A stretch of DNA of 64,000 nt from JAEYFP01 sp964566545 (GCA_964566545.1 CAZMIX010000002.1:62001-126000); one strand, 5' to 3'. Positions 18,321 to 27,694 are shown, numbered from the stretch's first letter. The notes: generated by a model not told the origin, from the sequence alone. Numbers and translations: made by a program.

Positions 18321-18350
18321 AAAAAACTGCCGCACTTTTTTGTACGGCAG
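18321..18350 (-). terminator. Intrinsic terminator after glyA
   Basis: Minus-strand hairpin CTGCCG/CGGCAG (18350-18345 with 18332-18327) is followed by six Ts, about 50 bp after the glyA stop. Confidence 0.8.
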
Positions 18351-18399
18351 CCATTTTTGTAAAACTGCTAAACCCCATTTTTTTTGAACAGCCGTAGTA

Positions 18400-19638
18400 T
18401 TAAAGCAACGGGTATTTCTTTGTCAGTTCCTCGACAATCGTTATGGCCTCAGGCACCTTTTCCTCGCCGCCCTTTACGACAAGTGCAATCGCTTCGGCAA
18501 TCCGATCCATATCGGCCGCATTCATACCCCGTGAGGTAACAGCCGGTGTGCCGAGTCTGATGCCGCTCGTCACAAACGGAGACTGCGGATCATTGGGAAC
18601 CGTATTTTTATTCGCGGTAATATGCGCTTCGTCAAGCAGCTTTTCGACCGCCTTGCCGGTCAAGTTCAACACTCTTAAATCCAGCAGCATCAAATGATTG
18701 TCCGTGCCGCCCGAAACGATATCCAATCCCCTGCTCAAAAGTCCTTTCGCAAGTCCCTGCGCATTTTCCACCACATGTTTCCCGTACTCTTTAAATTCCG
18801 GTGAAAGCGCTTCCTTGAAGCAGATAGCCTTTGCAGCGATGACATGCATTAAGGGGCCTCCCTGAATACCCGGAAAAATGGCTTTATTAAAGTTAAACTT
18901 GTCCGCTGCCTCTTGGTTGCAGAGAATCAAACCGCCGCGCGGTCCGCGAAGCGTCTTGTGCGTCGTCGTCGTAACGACATCCGCGTACGGGAAAGGACTT
19001 TCGTGATAGCCGGAAGCAACCAGCCCTGCAATATGAGCGATATCCACCATTAAGTAAGCGCCGACTTCATCGCAGATTTCACGAAACTTCTTAAAATCAA
19101 GCTTTCTCGCATAAGCGCTTGCACCCGCAACGATCATTTTGGGCTTGCATCCAAGTGCAACTTCACGTACCTTCTCATAATCAATAAAGCCCTCATCATT
19201 GACACCATATGGAATGCAATGAAAATACTTTCCTGACATATTAACCGGAGAACCGTGAGAAAGATGTCCGCCATGATCGAGATTCATGCCCATAAACGTA
19301 TCGCCAGGCTCAAGCATCGCAAAGAACACCGCCATATTGGCCTGCGCACCGGAATGCGGCTGTACGTTCGCATAATCGCAATGAAATAATTCCTTGGCGC
19401 GCTCTCTCGCAAGTTCCTCCACGATATCCACACACCCGCAGCCGCCATAATAGCGCTTTCCAGGATAACCTTCCGCATATTTATTCGTTAGGGGACTTCC
19501 CATCGCCGCCATGACGGCCTTGCTCACCCAATTTTCAGAGGCAATCAGCTCAATATGGCTATTCTGCCTGTCCTGTTCCTTTACGATCGCTTCCGCAACC
19601 TCGGGATCGACCTTTTTCACTTCTTCCAATGAATACAT
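18400..19638 (-). CDS. glyA: Serine hydroxymethyltransferase
   Basis: PLP enzyme converting serine and tetrahydrofolate to glycine and methylenetetrahydrofolate, the one-carbon donor used by ThyA. At 412 residues it has the usual bacterial length. Key landmarks are IELIASENWVS, YAEGYPGKRYYGGC, the substrate-contacting PHSGAQAN, the cofactor segment DIAHIAGLVA and the Schiff-base lysine in VTTTTHKTLRGPRGG. The start follows CGGAGGT. It is a single-gene unit with its own promoter and terminator. Confidence 0.98.
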   Translation of the reverse strand: MYSLEEVKKVDPEVAEAIVKEQDRQNSHIELIASENWVSKAVMAAMGSPLTNKYAEGYPGKRYYGGCGCVDIVEELARERAKELFHCDYANVQPHSGAQANMAVFFAMLEPGDTFMGMNLDHGGHLSHGSPVNMSGKYFHCIPYGVNDEGFIDYEKVREVALGCKPKMIVAGASAYARKLDFKKFREICDEVGAYLMVDIAHIAGLVASGYHESPFPYADVVTTTTHKTLRGPRGGLILCNQEAADKFNFNKAIFPGIQGGPLMHVIAAKAICFKEALSPEFKEYGKHVVENAQGLAKGLLSRGLDIVSGGTDNHLMLLDLRVLNLTGKAVEKLLDEAHITANKNTVPNDPQSPFVTSGIRLGTPAVTSRGMNAADMDRIAEAIALVVKGGEEKVPEAITIVEELTKKYPLL

Positions 19639-19730
19639 TTCGTACCTCCGTCTGTCTTTTATTATTTTATGATAGCGCAGCTACCCGCACGCACAGCCAC
19701 GAACCGTTATTTTGCCAAGCGCTCTTTAAA

Positions 19731-19759
19731 ATTATATAGTAAAATTAAGAAAAACTCAA
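19731..19759 (-). promoter_or_regulatory. glyA promoter
   Basis: Minus strand TTGAGT, 17-bp spacer, TATAAT (19736-19731). The leader to the glyA ATG is about 85 nt; it contains GC-rich complementary segments, but I could not match it to a known riboswitch. Confidence 0.75.
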
Positions 19760-19788
19760 TAAACTTTAAAAAACTTCATAATTCTTTC

Positions 19789-19817
19789 TTGTTATTCTTA
19801 TTTTTGTGTAGTAAACT
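19789..19817 (+). promoter_or_regulatory. Promoter of the lipid kinase gene
   Basis: TTGTTA (19789-19794), 17-bp spacer, TAAACT (19812-19817), about 90 bp before the start codon. It is divergent from, and partly back to back with, the glyA promoter. Confidence 0.5.
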
Positions 19818-19915
19818 TATTTTGTGAATATCGGATTATTTTTACAAATATCACCAGTTTCGGCCATGGTGCAAAGTTCTTACACCAGTCGGTAAACTAT
19901 ACGAAGGAGTTACGC

Positions 19916-20833
19916 ATGCTTCACTTTATTGTAAATCCGGCTTCAAGTACCGGAAACGGCAACAAAATCTGGAAGGACGCAGAAAAAAAGCTCATTGAAA
20001 CGAATACGCCTTACAAGCTTTACCTGACGACAGGAGCAGGCTCCGCAAAGCAGTACGCGGCTGAAATTACCTCCTCAGACGAACCTGTCATTCTTGCGGT
20101 GTTAGGTGGTGACGGCACGATCAATGAAGTACTAACCGGCATCCGGGATTTCGGTCTTGTGACGCTCGGCTACATCCCCGCCGGCTCCAGCAACGATTTG
20201 GCAAGAGATTTGATGCTGACCGCAGACCCCAAGTGCGCTCTCTCCTCCATCCTGCATCCAAAGGAATATGCCTATATGGACGTTGGAGTCATTAAATATC
20301 AGGATGAAGAGAGAAATTTCGGTGTCAGCACAGGAATCGGCTTCGATGCCGCTGTCTGTCACGAAGCGCTGCATTCGCACATGAAAAATCTATTAAACAA
20401 GCTGCACCTCGGAAAGCTGACTTATGTTGGCATCGCACTTAAGCAGCTTGCCAAAACGCAAAAGCAGGGTTGCACGATTGTTTTAGATGATACGAGAAAA
20501 ATACGGCTTGACCGTTTTTATTTCGTCACGTGCATGATACATAAATACGAGGGCGGCGGCTTTATGTTCTGTCCGGATGCGGATTATAAGGACGGCATTT
20601 TAAACGTCTGTGCCGCCGGCAATCTTTCCAAGCCAAGGGTACTGCGCATCCTCCCTACCGCCTATAAGGGAAAGCATACGCGCTTTTCAGGTGTTACGAC
20701 CTATCAGGCAAAAAAGGTGACAGTTATCACGGACGATCCCTGCCCAGTTCATGCGGACGGGGAAGCTTGCGGGATTCAGTCAGTCATTACTATGACGCAG
20801 GAGTTAAAACAGCTTCGCATCATTATCAGATAA
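19916..20833 (+). CDS. Diacylglycerol/lipid kinase (DAGK catalytic family)
   Basis: Phosphorylates a lipid alcohol such as diacylglycerol with ATP. It has the family's HFIVNPASSTGNG start, the nucleotide-binding GGDGTINEVLTGI (about residue 65), the YIPAGSSNDLARDL segment and the two-domain fold with C-terminal beta-sandwich ending in PVHADGEACG. Length 305 matches YegS/DgkB types. The start has GAAGGAG. The PAP2 phosphatase gene follows 56 bp later, so kinase and phosphatase of lipid phosphates are paired. Confidence 0.92.
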   Translation: MLHFIVNPASSTGNGNKIWKDAEKKLIETNTPYKLYLTTGAGSAKQYAAEITSSDEPVILAVLGGDGTINEVLTGIRDFGLVTLGYIPAGSSNDLARDLMLTADPKCALSSILHPKEYAYMDVGVIKYQDEERNFGVSTGIGFDAAVCHEALHSHMKNLLNKLHLGKLTYVGIALKQLAKTQKQGCTIVLDDTRKIRLDRFYFVTCMIHKYEGGGFMFCPDADYKDGILNVCAAGNLSKPRVLRILPTAYKGKHTRFSGVTTYQAKKVTVITDDPCPVHADGEACGIQSVITMTQELKQLRIIIR

Positions 20834-20837
20834 AAAT

Positions 20838-20854
20838 AAATAACAATGTTATTT
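20838..20854. promoter_or_regulatory. Palindrome AAATAACAATGTTATTT, candidate operator (copy 2)
   Basis: Exact reverse complement of the element at 6697-6713, lying between the lipid kinase stop and the PAP2 start. With flanks, ATAAATAACAATGTTATTT is identical upstream of both genes when read in the gene direction. Confidence 0.5.
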
Positions 20855-20889
20855 ATGGGGGAAATCATAAATAAAGAGGTGAAATTATT

Positions 20890-21606
20890 ATGAAAAATGA
20901 TTTAAGAAAGGTGGGGCTGAAGCTGAAGGGTTTCTCGCTTAAGTGCTTCCTTACGACCTACCGATACGGGTTGATCGTGCCATTATATGCTGCTATCTAC
21001 CTTCCCTGGTTTTTTTATCTGGAAGAGAAGATCACCAAACGTTATCACATCATTCATATGGCGATTGATGATTACATCCCCTTTTGCGAGGCCTTCATCA
21101 TCCCCTATTATATGTGGTTTGCGTATCTGCTCGTTTCCGTATTTTTATGTATGCTGACCAGTAAGGAATCGTTCTTGCGCAGTTTCTTCTTTTTGTCGTG
21201 CGGCATGACGATCTTTCTCATCGTTTCCACGATCTTTCCGAATGGACATCATCTGCGCCCGACCATATTTGTGCGGGATAATTTCCTGACGGATTTGGTG
21301 AAGGGGCTGTACGCCGTCGATACACCGACAAACTTGTTTCCGAGCATTCATGTGTACAATTCCATCGGCTCGCACTTAGCCATTGCAACTAACAAAACGC
21401 TGCGCAAAATAAAATGGCTAAAAAACAGTTCCCTTGTTCTATGTATTACCATCATTTTATCAACGGTATTTCTAAAGCAGCATTCGATGTTTGACGTTAT
21501 CACCGCGCTCGGGCTCGCTATTGTTATGTATCCGGTCGCATTTCGGGTCGATTATACTACGTGGTCTGATCACAGGCGTCAGGAAAAGGAACATGCAGGT
21601 GCGTGA
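20890..21606 (+). CDS. PAP2-family membrane phosphatase
   Basis: Integral membrane protein with about six hydrophobic segments and the C-terminal half of the PAP2 signature: PTNLFPSIHVYNS (motif 2, catalytic His) and KQHSMFDVITALG (motif 3 His and Asp). The usual first motif KxxxxxxRP is only suggested by NGHHLRPTIFVRDN. This layout recalls inositol-phosphotransferase-like or undecaprenyl-type PAP2 enzymes of Firmicutes. The substrate is probably a lipid phosphate, given the neighbouring lipid kinase. The start follows AAAGAGGTG. Confidence 0.85.
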   Translation: MKNDLRKVGLKLKGFSLKCFLTTYRYGLIVPLYAAIYLPWFFYLEEKITKRYHIIHMAIDDYIPFCEAFIIPYYMWFAYLLVSVFLCMLTSKESFLRSFFFLSCGMTIFLIVSTIFPNGHHLRPTIFVRDNFLTDLVKGLYAVDTPTNLFPSIHVYNSIGSHLAIATNKTLRKIKWLKNSSLVLCITIILSTVFLKQHSMFDVITALGLAIVMYPVAFRVDYTTWSDHRRQEKEHAGA

Positions 21607-21648
21607 TACTGTCACGCACCCTGCTCTCATATGTTTGTTATCCGCTTC

Positions 21649-23370
21649 TTATTCTATTTCTATAATTCTGCCGTCACCGTAAGGATCGGCATAATTTTTC
21701 CCGATATGACCATTCAAACCGTTCGTAATATATTGGATCACAACATCGCTGTCAAGAATGAAGGATTCGTTAATCATTTTTGCATCCTGCAGCATCGTAA
21801 AACCGTCTCCTCCATCCTTGAGAAGGTAGTCGATCGCCGCCAGAACATAATTCTTTTCCACGTCCAAAGGCTTTCCGTCGATCCTTACATTCTTTACGCG
21901 GTATTCCCCCTCCACGCCAATAAACGAGCCATTTTCATCGGATTTTACCGAGGAAGGCACATTCATATCGATCTCATACGACATTCCCGATACATGTAAA
22001 AAGCCCCCATTCTCCTCCGGCAAATAACGCGCACCATTTTCAAGCGCATCCAAAATCTGCTGCCCGCTTACCTCAACAACGCTTATCATATTCGCAAATG
22101 GATGAAGGCTGATAATGTCACCATAGGTCAAATCCCCCTGAGGCACGTCACAGCGCACACCGCCGCCGTTTACGATCGCAACCTCCGCACCTGTCACAAA
22201 ACGGCACGCATCTGCGCAAAAATCCCCGGCATTTGTCTCTGTATTTCTGACAATACGCTCGCCCGTCTCGGGGTCATTAATGACAAGTGCAACCTCGCTC
22301 TTACCGACCTTCCTTCCCATCTCTTCTTCATAATCTGCTTTGATATCGGCAATATAAGATGCTACCGCTTCATCCTCCGTATCAAAAGTCTCACGCATCT
22401 CTGCCTTCAGATTGCCCGCCTTTGAAATCGTCAGGGAACCGATATTGGAAAATTGCGTTCCGGTCTGCGTCAAAATCACATTGTTACCGGCTTTATTCTT
22501 TACCTGCTCTGACTTAACAACGCTGTGGGAATGCCCGTCAATCACCGCATCTATGCCTGTCGTATTGGCGATAACCTCGGTAGACATCCATGGCGAAGAG
22601 CCTGCGCCGATTCCCAAATGAGCCAACAGAATAATATAATCCGCTCCCTCCGCCTTCGCCGCGTCAACGGATTCCTGCACGCGTTCATACAGCGCACTCC
22701 CCTTCTCATCCTGGCAAAAGCCATATTGAAAGTTTCCTGCCTTATCCTTAAAGCTTGACGGGTTGCTGGAAGTCATCGTCTCCGGCGTCGTCACCCCAAC
22801 AAAAGCGACCTTTCTGCCCGTAAACGTAAACATCTGGTAGCCGGGTAGCACCGGCGTATCTGTCTCTTTATCTGTCAAGTTGCAGCAAACAATCGGAAAT
22901 TCTGCTTTATTAATTAATTTGTTAAACTGATCCATTCCATAATCAAATTCGTGGTTTCCGACTGTCGCCACATCATAGGGAACCTGATTCATAATGTCGA
23001 TCATGTATGCGCCTTTGGAAATCGTGCCCATCGGAGCACCCTGTACATAATCGCCTGCATCTACGAGGAGAACATCATTTCCTTCGTTTTGAAGCTGTTC
23101 TTTATATGCGGCAAGTCTTGCATAGCCAAGCTGCTCACTCTCAACAGCACAATGCACGTCATTTGTATAGAGAATCACCAGATTTCCAGGTGTATTCGCT
23201 GCTTCTGCAACCGCCGCGGCCGTCTCTTCCTGCACCGGTACGCCATCCGGAACATCACCGGATGAGTCACCCGTGCCATCGCCCGAACCGCATCCAAGAA
23301 GTGCGGTTCCCAGCAGAGCAATGAAGATCAAAATCTTCTTTCGAAAATGAACCTTTACTGACTTTTTCAT
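21649..23370 (-). CDS. Secreted 5'-nucleotidase/cyclic phosphodiesterase lipoprotein
   Basis: Surface nucleotidase of the UshA/YfkN group that frees nucleosides and phosphate. The start at 23370 follows CAGGAGGG; an earlier ATG lies upstream of that site. The signal peptide ends at LLGC, so it is lipid-anchored. The N-terminal metallophosphoesterase domain has YTNDVHCA, DAGDYVQG, VGNHEFDYG, LAHLG and DGHSHSV. The C-terminal nucleotide-binding domain has NGGGVRCDVPQGDLTYGD and the stacking segment DYLLKDGGDGFTML. It converges with the PAP2 gene. Confidence 0.94.
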   Translation of the reverse strand: MKKSVKVHFRKKILIFIALLGTALLGCGSGDGTGDSSGDVPDGVPVQEETAAAVAEAANTPGNLVILYTNDVHCAVESEQLGYARLAAYKEQLQNEGNDVLLVDAGDYVQGAPMGTISKGAYMIDIMNQVPYDVATVGNHEFDYGMDQFNKLINKAEFPIVCCNLTDKETDTPVLPGYQMFTFTGRKVAFVGVTTPETMTSSNPSSFKDKAGNFQYGFCQDEKGSALYERVQESVDAAKAEGADYIILLAHLGIGAGSSPWMSTEVIANTTGIDAVIDGHSHSVVKSEQVKNKAGNNVILTQTGTQFSNIGSLTISKAGNLKAEMRETFDTEDEAVASYIADIKADYEEEMGRKVGKSEVALVINDPETGERIVRNTETNAGDFCADACRFVTGAEVAIVNGGGVRCDVPQGDLTYGDIISLHPFANMISVVEVSGQQILDALENGARYLPEENGGFLHVSGMSYEIDMNVPSSVKSDENGSFIGVEGEYRVKNVRIDGKPLDVEKNYVLAAIDYLLKDGGDGFTMLQDAKMINESFILDSDVVIQYITNGLNGHIGKNYADPYGDGRIIEIE

Positions 23371-23426
23371 ATTCCCTCCTGAAACAATTTCCACTTATCG
23401 ATATTTCCTGCCGCGGTTTTTGTGCA

Positions 23427-24443
23427 CTAATTAAATCCGACAAATCTGCGCGCAATTTTATACTCCGCAACGGAAATCTTCCTTCCGCCGCGTCCCGGCA
23501 TATTCATAGACGTGCCAAGCAAGCCGAATCGCAGCCTGAAATAATCTCGGCCATCCTTTTCTTTCAAATACTCCCAAAGCATTTTTTTCTTTAGAAGCGC
23601 CTCCGTAGAGCCTTCCTTGATCAGCAAAATTGAAGAAATCGTCATAATAATATCCAGATAATTCAGCATATATTTATACTGCTTCACATGCAGATTTTTC
23701 GTGGTCGACATATAATCAATCATCAGCTTATTCACAAGAAGCTGCTGATCAATCCGCTTGATCATGATCTGCTCATTGACGGACTGATCCGTCCGGCCGA
23801 TATAATAGCGATATAAGTTTACATCCATATAATACATTGTTTTGACATGCGGCAGCGGCTGGAACACAAAAATATTATCTACATAAAACGTATGCTTAGG
23901 CAGCTCCAAACCGCAGTCTCTCAAGAGTTGCGTCCGGTAGATAACCGAATGCATCAGGATATATTGTCCCGGCTTAAAAAACCTGACGTCATTCCACGTA
24001 AAAATAGTGTCCTGCGGAAATGCCGAGCGGTATGTCATAACCTTTTTATGCTTTTTTTCTTCCTTTTCGTAAACAAAATTGCAGATAAACAAATCGAGCG
24101 CTTTCTGGCCGCCGATAATTTCGTGCAGCTTGTCAAGCACCTTTAAATAGGCTTCCTCTTGAAACCAATCGTCGCTGTCCAACACCTTATAAAAAATGCC
24201 GGTCGCCACCCTTAGCCCCGCATTGACCGCCTCACCATGACCGCCGTTCTCCTGATGAACCGCCTTGACAATCGTCGGATAAGCAGCGGCATATTCATCT
24301 GCAATGCGAGCCGTCCCATCCACAGAGCCATCGTCAACAACTATAATTTCGACATCCTGGCCACCGGGGAGAAGGCATTCGATCGCCTTTCTCATATAAG
24401 CCTCAGAGTTATAGCACGGTATCGCCACTGATAATAATTTCAT
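23427..24443 (-). CDS. Family 2 glycosyltransferase
   Basis: Predicted GT-A fold glycosyltransferase with the donor-binding VAIPCYNSEAYM, VVDDGSVDGT and the metal-binding DSDD (KVLDSDDWF). The C-terminal half (200-338) is helical, without membrane segments, so the enzyme is cytoplasmic or peripheral. The acceptor and sugar cannot be deduced; no polysaccharide gene cluster surrounds it. It lies between mutY and the nucleotidase on the same strand with gaps of 33 and 56 bp, so it may be the last or middle gene of a run starting at DUF1653-mutY. Confidence 0.9.
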   Translation of the reverse strand: MKLLSVAIPCYNSEAYMRKAIECLLPGGQDVEIIVVDDGSVDGTARIADEYAAAYPTIVKAVHQENGGHGEAVNAGLRVATGIFYKVLDSDDWFQEEAYLKVLDKLHEIIGGQKALDLFICNFVYEKEEKKHKKVMTYRSAFPQDTIFTWNDVRFFKPGQYILMHSVIYRTQLLRDCGLELPKHTFYVDNIFVFQPLPHVKTMYYMDVNLYRYYIGRTDQSVNEQIMIKRIDQQLLVNKLMIDYMSTTKNLHVKQYKYMLNYLDIIMTISSILLIKEGSTEALLKKKMLWEYLKEKDGRDYFRLRFGLLGTSMNMPGRGGRKISVAEYKIARRFVGFN

Positions 24444-24476
24444 CTGATTTTCCCTCTCTAATATTTAAATAGTTTT

Positions 24477-25613
24477 TTATTTGTTTTTCTTTTTATGAAC
24501 CCTCTGCATCTCACAAAGCTGCTTTTTATAGGCCGCGAACGCTGACGGAACCGGATAAACCTTTTCCATCTCCTCCACGGTTGCAAACACATAGCGTTTA
24601 TGCGCACCTGCGTTTCTTGGCAGCTCCTTTTTTGCGGAGACCTCCTGCTGCTCTGCGATTCTCACAAGATAACCCTGCATATGCCATTCTCGATGAGTAA
24701 AAATATGCTTCGCCGCTGAAATCTTTTCGATCCGCATCGAATCAAAGCCCTGTTCACGCAAATAGTCAACGGCTCCCTTTTCGTCCAGATAGCCTTCCAC
24801 GTTCGGAAATTCATAAAGCCCGGCAAGAAGCCCCCCATCCGCCCGCTTCACCAGTGCGGTATAAGCGCCGTCCCGGACGAGAAACACCGTTTTCTCTTCG
24901 ATCACGCGTGCCTTCTTCGGGGACTTGACCGGAAACTTCTCGATCCTCCCCATTCTGTACGCCTCGCAGCAAGGCCGCACCGGACATTCCCCACATCGCG
25001 CAGTGCCGTTCGGCACGCATACGGTAGCTCCAAGCTCCATTAGAGCCTGATTAAAAGCGCCCGGTCTGTCAGACGGCATAACATCCTTAAGAACCTCTTC
25101 CATTTCCTTTTTAAACGATTGTTTTGTGATATCTGTTTCATCCGCGCAGATTCTCGTAATAACGCGCAGCACATTTCCATCCACCGCCGGCACGGGAATT
25201 CCGTAAGCAATCGATGCAATCGCGCCTGCAGTGTAGGATCCGATGCCGCTTAGGGTTAAAAGGATATTATAATCTGCCGGAATCTGTCCTCCATGCTTTT
25301 CCATAACAGCTCTTGCCGTCTTCTGCATATTCCGCACACGGTTATAGTAACCGAGCCCTTCCCAAAGCTTTAGCAGCTCCTCTTCACCAACCTTAGCCAG
25401 ATCCTTTATATCCGGCAGCCTGTTAAGAAACCGTTCATAATAGCCTTTTACCGCTTCTACACGTGTCTGCTGCAGCATAATCTCCGATACCCATACATGA
25501 TAGGGCGTCGGTTCCTCGCGCCATGGCAGCCTGCGCATATTCGCCTCAAACCATGCAAGAAGCGGCTCCTGCATTTGTAAGAGCCGTTCTTTTTCTATCT
25601 CAATCTGTTGCAT
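24477..25613 (-). CDS. mutY: A/G-specific adenine glycosylase
   Basis: Removes adenine mispaired with 8-oxoguanine. It has the HhH glycosylase core with catalytic Glu in SEIMLQQTRVEAV, the hairpin LTLSGIGSYTAGAIASIAYG, the essential Asp in VDGNVLRVITR and a four-Cys iron-sulphur loop (C-x7-C-x2-C-x5-C, GATVCVPNGTARCGECPVRPC). A C-terminal Nudix-like domain (about 240-360) recognises the damaged base. It overlaps the DUF1653 gene by 19 bp, implying translational coupling. Confidence 0.97.
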   Translation of the reverse strand: MQQIEIEKERLLQMQEPLLAWFEANMRRLPWREEPTPYHVWVSEIMLQQTRVEAVKGYYERFLNRLPDIKDLAKVGEEELLKLWEGLGYYNRVRNMQKTARAVMEKHGGQIPADYNILLTLSGIGSYTAGAIASIAYGIPVPAVDGNVLRVITRICADETDITKQSFKKEMEEVLKDVMPSDRPGAFNQALMELGATVCVPNGTARCGECPVRPCCEAYRMGRIEKFPVKSPKKARVIEEKTVFLVRDGAYTALVKRADGGLLAGLYEFPNVEGYLDEKGAVDYLREQGFDSMRIEKISAAKHIFTHREWHMQGYLVRIAEQQEVSAKKELPRNAGAHKRYVFATVEEMEKVYPVPSAFAAYKKQLCEMQRVHKKKNK

Positions 25614-26128
25614 TCATATTTCTCCAGTGTCTTTAAGCAGTCCAAAATCTCTGTATACTTTTCATCAGTTATCGTCTTTGTCAGTTCTAAATCGAGAGAC
25701 ATCGCAATTGTATTTAGCATTTCATCATCTGCTTTGTTTTTCAGTCCAAGAAGCATTTCAAGTTTTTTTTCGTAGGACTTTTCATCCAAAAATTTTTCCA
25801 GATCCGGATCGATGACGGACTCATCGTAATCCTCATATAACGTCTGCGTGATCTGCTGTTCGGTCACCTTGGCTTTGATTTCAGGCACCTTTTCATCCCC
25901 CGTGATAAGCTCAAAGCGGTATCTCTTCTTCGCATCAGGATACAGCCTTTTATTGACCTCACTCATAAACATCTCAACCGGTCTGGCGTATACCTTCTGC
26001 GGCGCATACAATGCACGGTAAATTACTAACCTTTCATTTGTCTCGGTATGCTTTGCGATGGCAAGCACCTGATAATACGTTCCCCTGAAATGCTTGTACA
26101 CCTGAAGTTCCTTTGGTTCTTCTCTCAT
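25595..26128 (-). CDS. DUF1653 domain protein
   Basis: Function unknown. The N-terminal 65 residues (YKHFRGTYYQVLAIAKHTETNERLVIYRALYAPQKVYARP...) are a DUF1653 domain, a small beta-barrel found alone or fused to other domains. The next 110 residues are highly charged helices without a recognised fold. There is no signal peptide. It is first in an operon with mutY, which it overlaps. Confidence 0.85.
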   Translation of the reverse strand: MREEPKELQVYKHFRGTYYQVLAIAKHTETNERLVIYRALYAPQKVYARPVEMFMSEVNKRLYPDAKKRYRFELITGDEKVPEIKAKVTEQQITQTLYEDYDESVIDPDLEKFLDEKSYEKKLEMLLGLKNKADDEMLNTIAMSLDLELTKTITDEKYTEILDCLKTLEKYECNRLR

Positions 26129-26228
26129 TTTATTACACTCCCTATACTGCGCAGGAAATTTTTTCCCGCCGACTTGTCAGCAGTTTGAACGGCCTCCCTC
26201 AAGCACACGTTTTCTCCCGACATTTATT

Positions 26229-26257
26229 AGTATAATCTAAAATGTAATTTTTGTCAT
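26229..26257 (-). promoter_or_regulatory. Promoter of DUF1653-mutY
   Basis: Minus strand ATGACA (26257-26252), 17-bp spacer, TATACT (26234-26229). Each hexamer matches consensus at five of six bases; the start codon is about 100 bp downstream. Confidence 0.7.
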
Positions 26258-26308
26258 CGACTTATTATATAATATCTGTCCAATGGTATCTCTTCAAAAC
26301 AGACCTCT

Positions 26309-26347
26309 AAAAAGGAACCGGGTTGATTTTAAAACCGATTCCTTTTA
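26309..26347 (-). terminator. Terminator after the flagellin-like gene
   Basis: AAAAGGAA-CGG-TT arms around a TTTTAAAA-containing loop form a stem of about 14 bp with one bulge. On the minus strand it ends in five Ts and lies 35 bp after the stop. Confidence 0.75.
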
Positions 26348-26381
26348 TTGCTCTTATTAAATTGTCCTGTCTAAACTTCTC

Positions 26382-27158
26382 TTAGAATTTAAGCAGTCCG
26401 AGAACCGATTTCTCATTCTCTTCCATCTGCTGCTTCTGCATCATATTCTGATAGGAGTCAAGCAGGGTGTTCTTTTTCTGTTCGGAAATCGCCTGCGCAA
26501 TGTCTAAATCCTCAATGCCACTCTGTGCTGCGGTCGTATTCTGGCTTGCGTAAGCATTATAGTTATATGCGCTCTCTAACGCATTTGTGGAAGCTCCGAT
26601 TTCGCTTCTGGACTTGTTGACCATATCCAGTGCATTTGTAATTCGGTTGATGTCAAATTTCCCAGTCACGTCATAGCCGTCAATGCCAAGAGCCTCCAGC
26701 GTGGCATTCTGCATTTTAATACTCTGGCCCGTGCCGTCCGGGTTTGTGGCAAGCTGCATATCCGCCATGCTTCCGTCAAGCAGCTTCATTTGGTTATATT
26801 CCGTTCCCTTTGCAACGCCCTGAATCTCCTTTAACAGTCCGGAAATTTCCTCCTGCATTGAGCCGATATCGCTCGCGCTGTATATTGCTGAATTAGACGC
26901 CTTTACACTGAGTTCATGAATCCGTTGCAACGAATCGCCAATAGAACCGAGCGCTCCGTCCGCAATATTCAGTACGCCTATCCCCGACTTTGCATTGGAA
27001 GCTCCGGCCGTCAATCCCGTTGACTGTTCCTCAAGCTTCTTTGCGATGGTCAAGCCCGAAGCATCATCTGCCGCACTGTTGATCCGTTTTCCGCTTGCAA
27101 TCTTTCCATATAAATCCGATGAATTGGAACTGCCGTTTATTCCTGTTATCCCAGCCAT
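26382..27158 (-). CDS. Short flagellin-like protein
   Basis: Homologue of flagellin, the filament protein. The conserved N-terminal D1 region is clear (SGKRINSAADDASGLTIAKKL...GIGVLNIADGALGSIGDSLQRIHEL). The C-terminal helix is also recognisable (NALESAYNYNAYASQNTTAAQSGIEDLDIAQAISEQKK) ending in MQKQQMEENEKSVLGLLKF. The extreme N-terminus is unusual: the canonical first helix MxINxNxxALNxxRxL is replaced by a short Ser/Gly/Asn-rich stretch. The variable middle is tiny, giving 258 residues. No other flagellar structural genes are in the window apart from flaG just upstream. Confidence 0.85.
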   Translation of the reverse strand: MAGITGINGSSNSSDLYGKIASGKRINSAADDASGLTIAKKLEEQSTGLTAGASNAKSGIGVLNIADGALGSIGDSLQRIHELSVKASNSAIYSASDIGSMQEEISGLLKEIQGVAKGTEYNQMKLLDGSMADMQLATNPDGTGQSIKMQNATLEALGIDGYDVTGKFDINRITNALDMVNKSRSEIGASTNALESAYNYNAYASQNTTAAQSGIEDLDIAQAISEQKKNTLLDSYQNMMQKQQMEENEKSVLGLLKF

Positions 27159-27187
27159 TTAATCTACCTCCTTGTATACAACCGTTT

Positions 27188-27625
27188 CTAAACTTCTTCA
27201 TCCATCAACATGCCCGAAAATGTGTGAATCCGTTCAAGCACCTTTTGTGTTGCCTCCGGCGGAATTTCTCTGATTACCTCGTCATCTTTATCCGTAATTG
27301 TGATCGTAATCCGGCCGATGTCATCATTGTATTCAAATCTTGCCTTTGTTCTTGTTGCCTTTATGCGGTTGTTCGCATTCTCAACCGCTTTTTCGGTCAT
27401 CACCTTACTGTACTTGTGTCCCTCCGACAACGCAAGGTTCCCATGATCAGATCCCGTAAGCTGCCGTTCTCCTTCTACACTCGCATCCGACTTCCGACTT
27501 TCCTGCGGCGCATCGGTCTTTCCCCCTGATGTTTCTTTTATATTGGGGGAATATGCGCCATTGAGTTTTGGAATCTCTGTTTTTGAAAATCCTAACAATT
27601 CATTTGAAACAGCTTCCACACTCAT
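27188..27625 (-). CDS. flaG: FlaG family protein
   Basis: FlaG proteins influence filament length; their mechanism is poorly known. Residues 75-145 match the family: NRIKATRTKARFEYNDDIG, ITITITDKDDEVIREIPPEATQKVLERIHTFSGMLMDEEV. The first 70 residues are Ser/Glu-rich and disordered. It starts after GGAGGTGG and precedes the flagellin-like gene by 29 bp, giving a two-gene unit with its own promoter. Confidence 0.88.
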   Translation of the reverse strand: MSVEAVSNELLGFSKTEIPKLNGAYSPNIKETSGGKTDAPQESRKSDASVEGERQLTGSDHGNLALSEGHKYSKVMTEKAVENANNRIKATRTKARFEYNDDIGRITITITDKDDEVIREIPPEATQKVLERIHTFSGMLMDEEV

Positions 27626-27694
27626 GCAACCACCTCCGTGTGTGAAACAAATGTCTGCTCCGGTTCCTGTCAGACCCTCTCCATACCTATTATA

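Noticed and set aside
19639..19723. Riboswitch in the glyA leader
   Set aside because: The leader is about 85 nt with some GC-rich pairing, but I could not fit glycine, THF or SAM riboswitch consensus.
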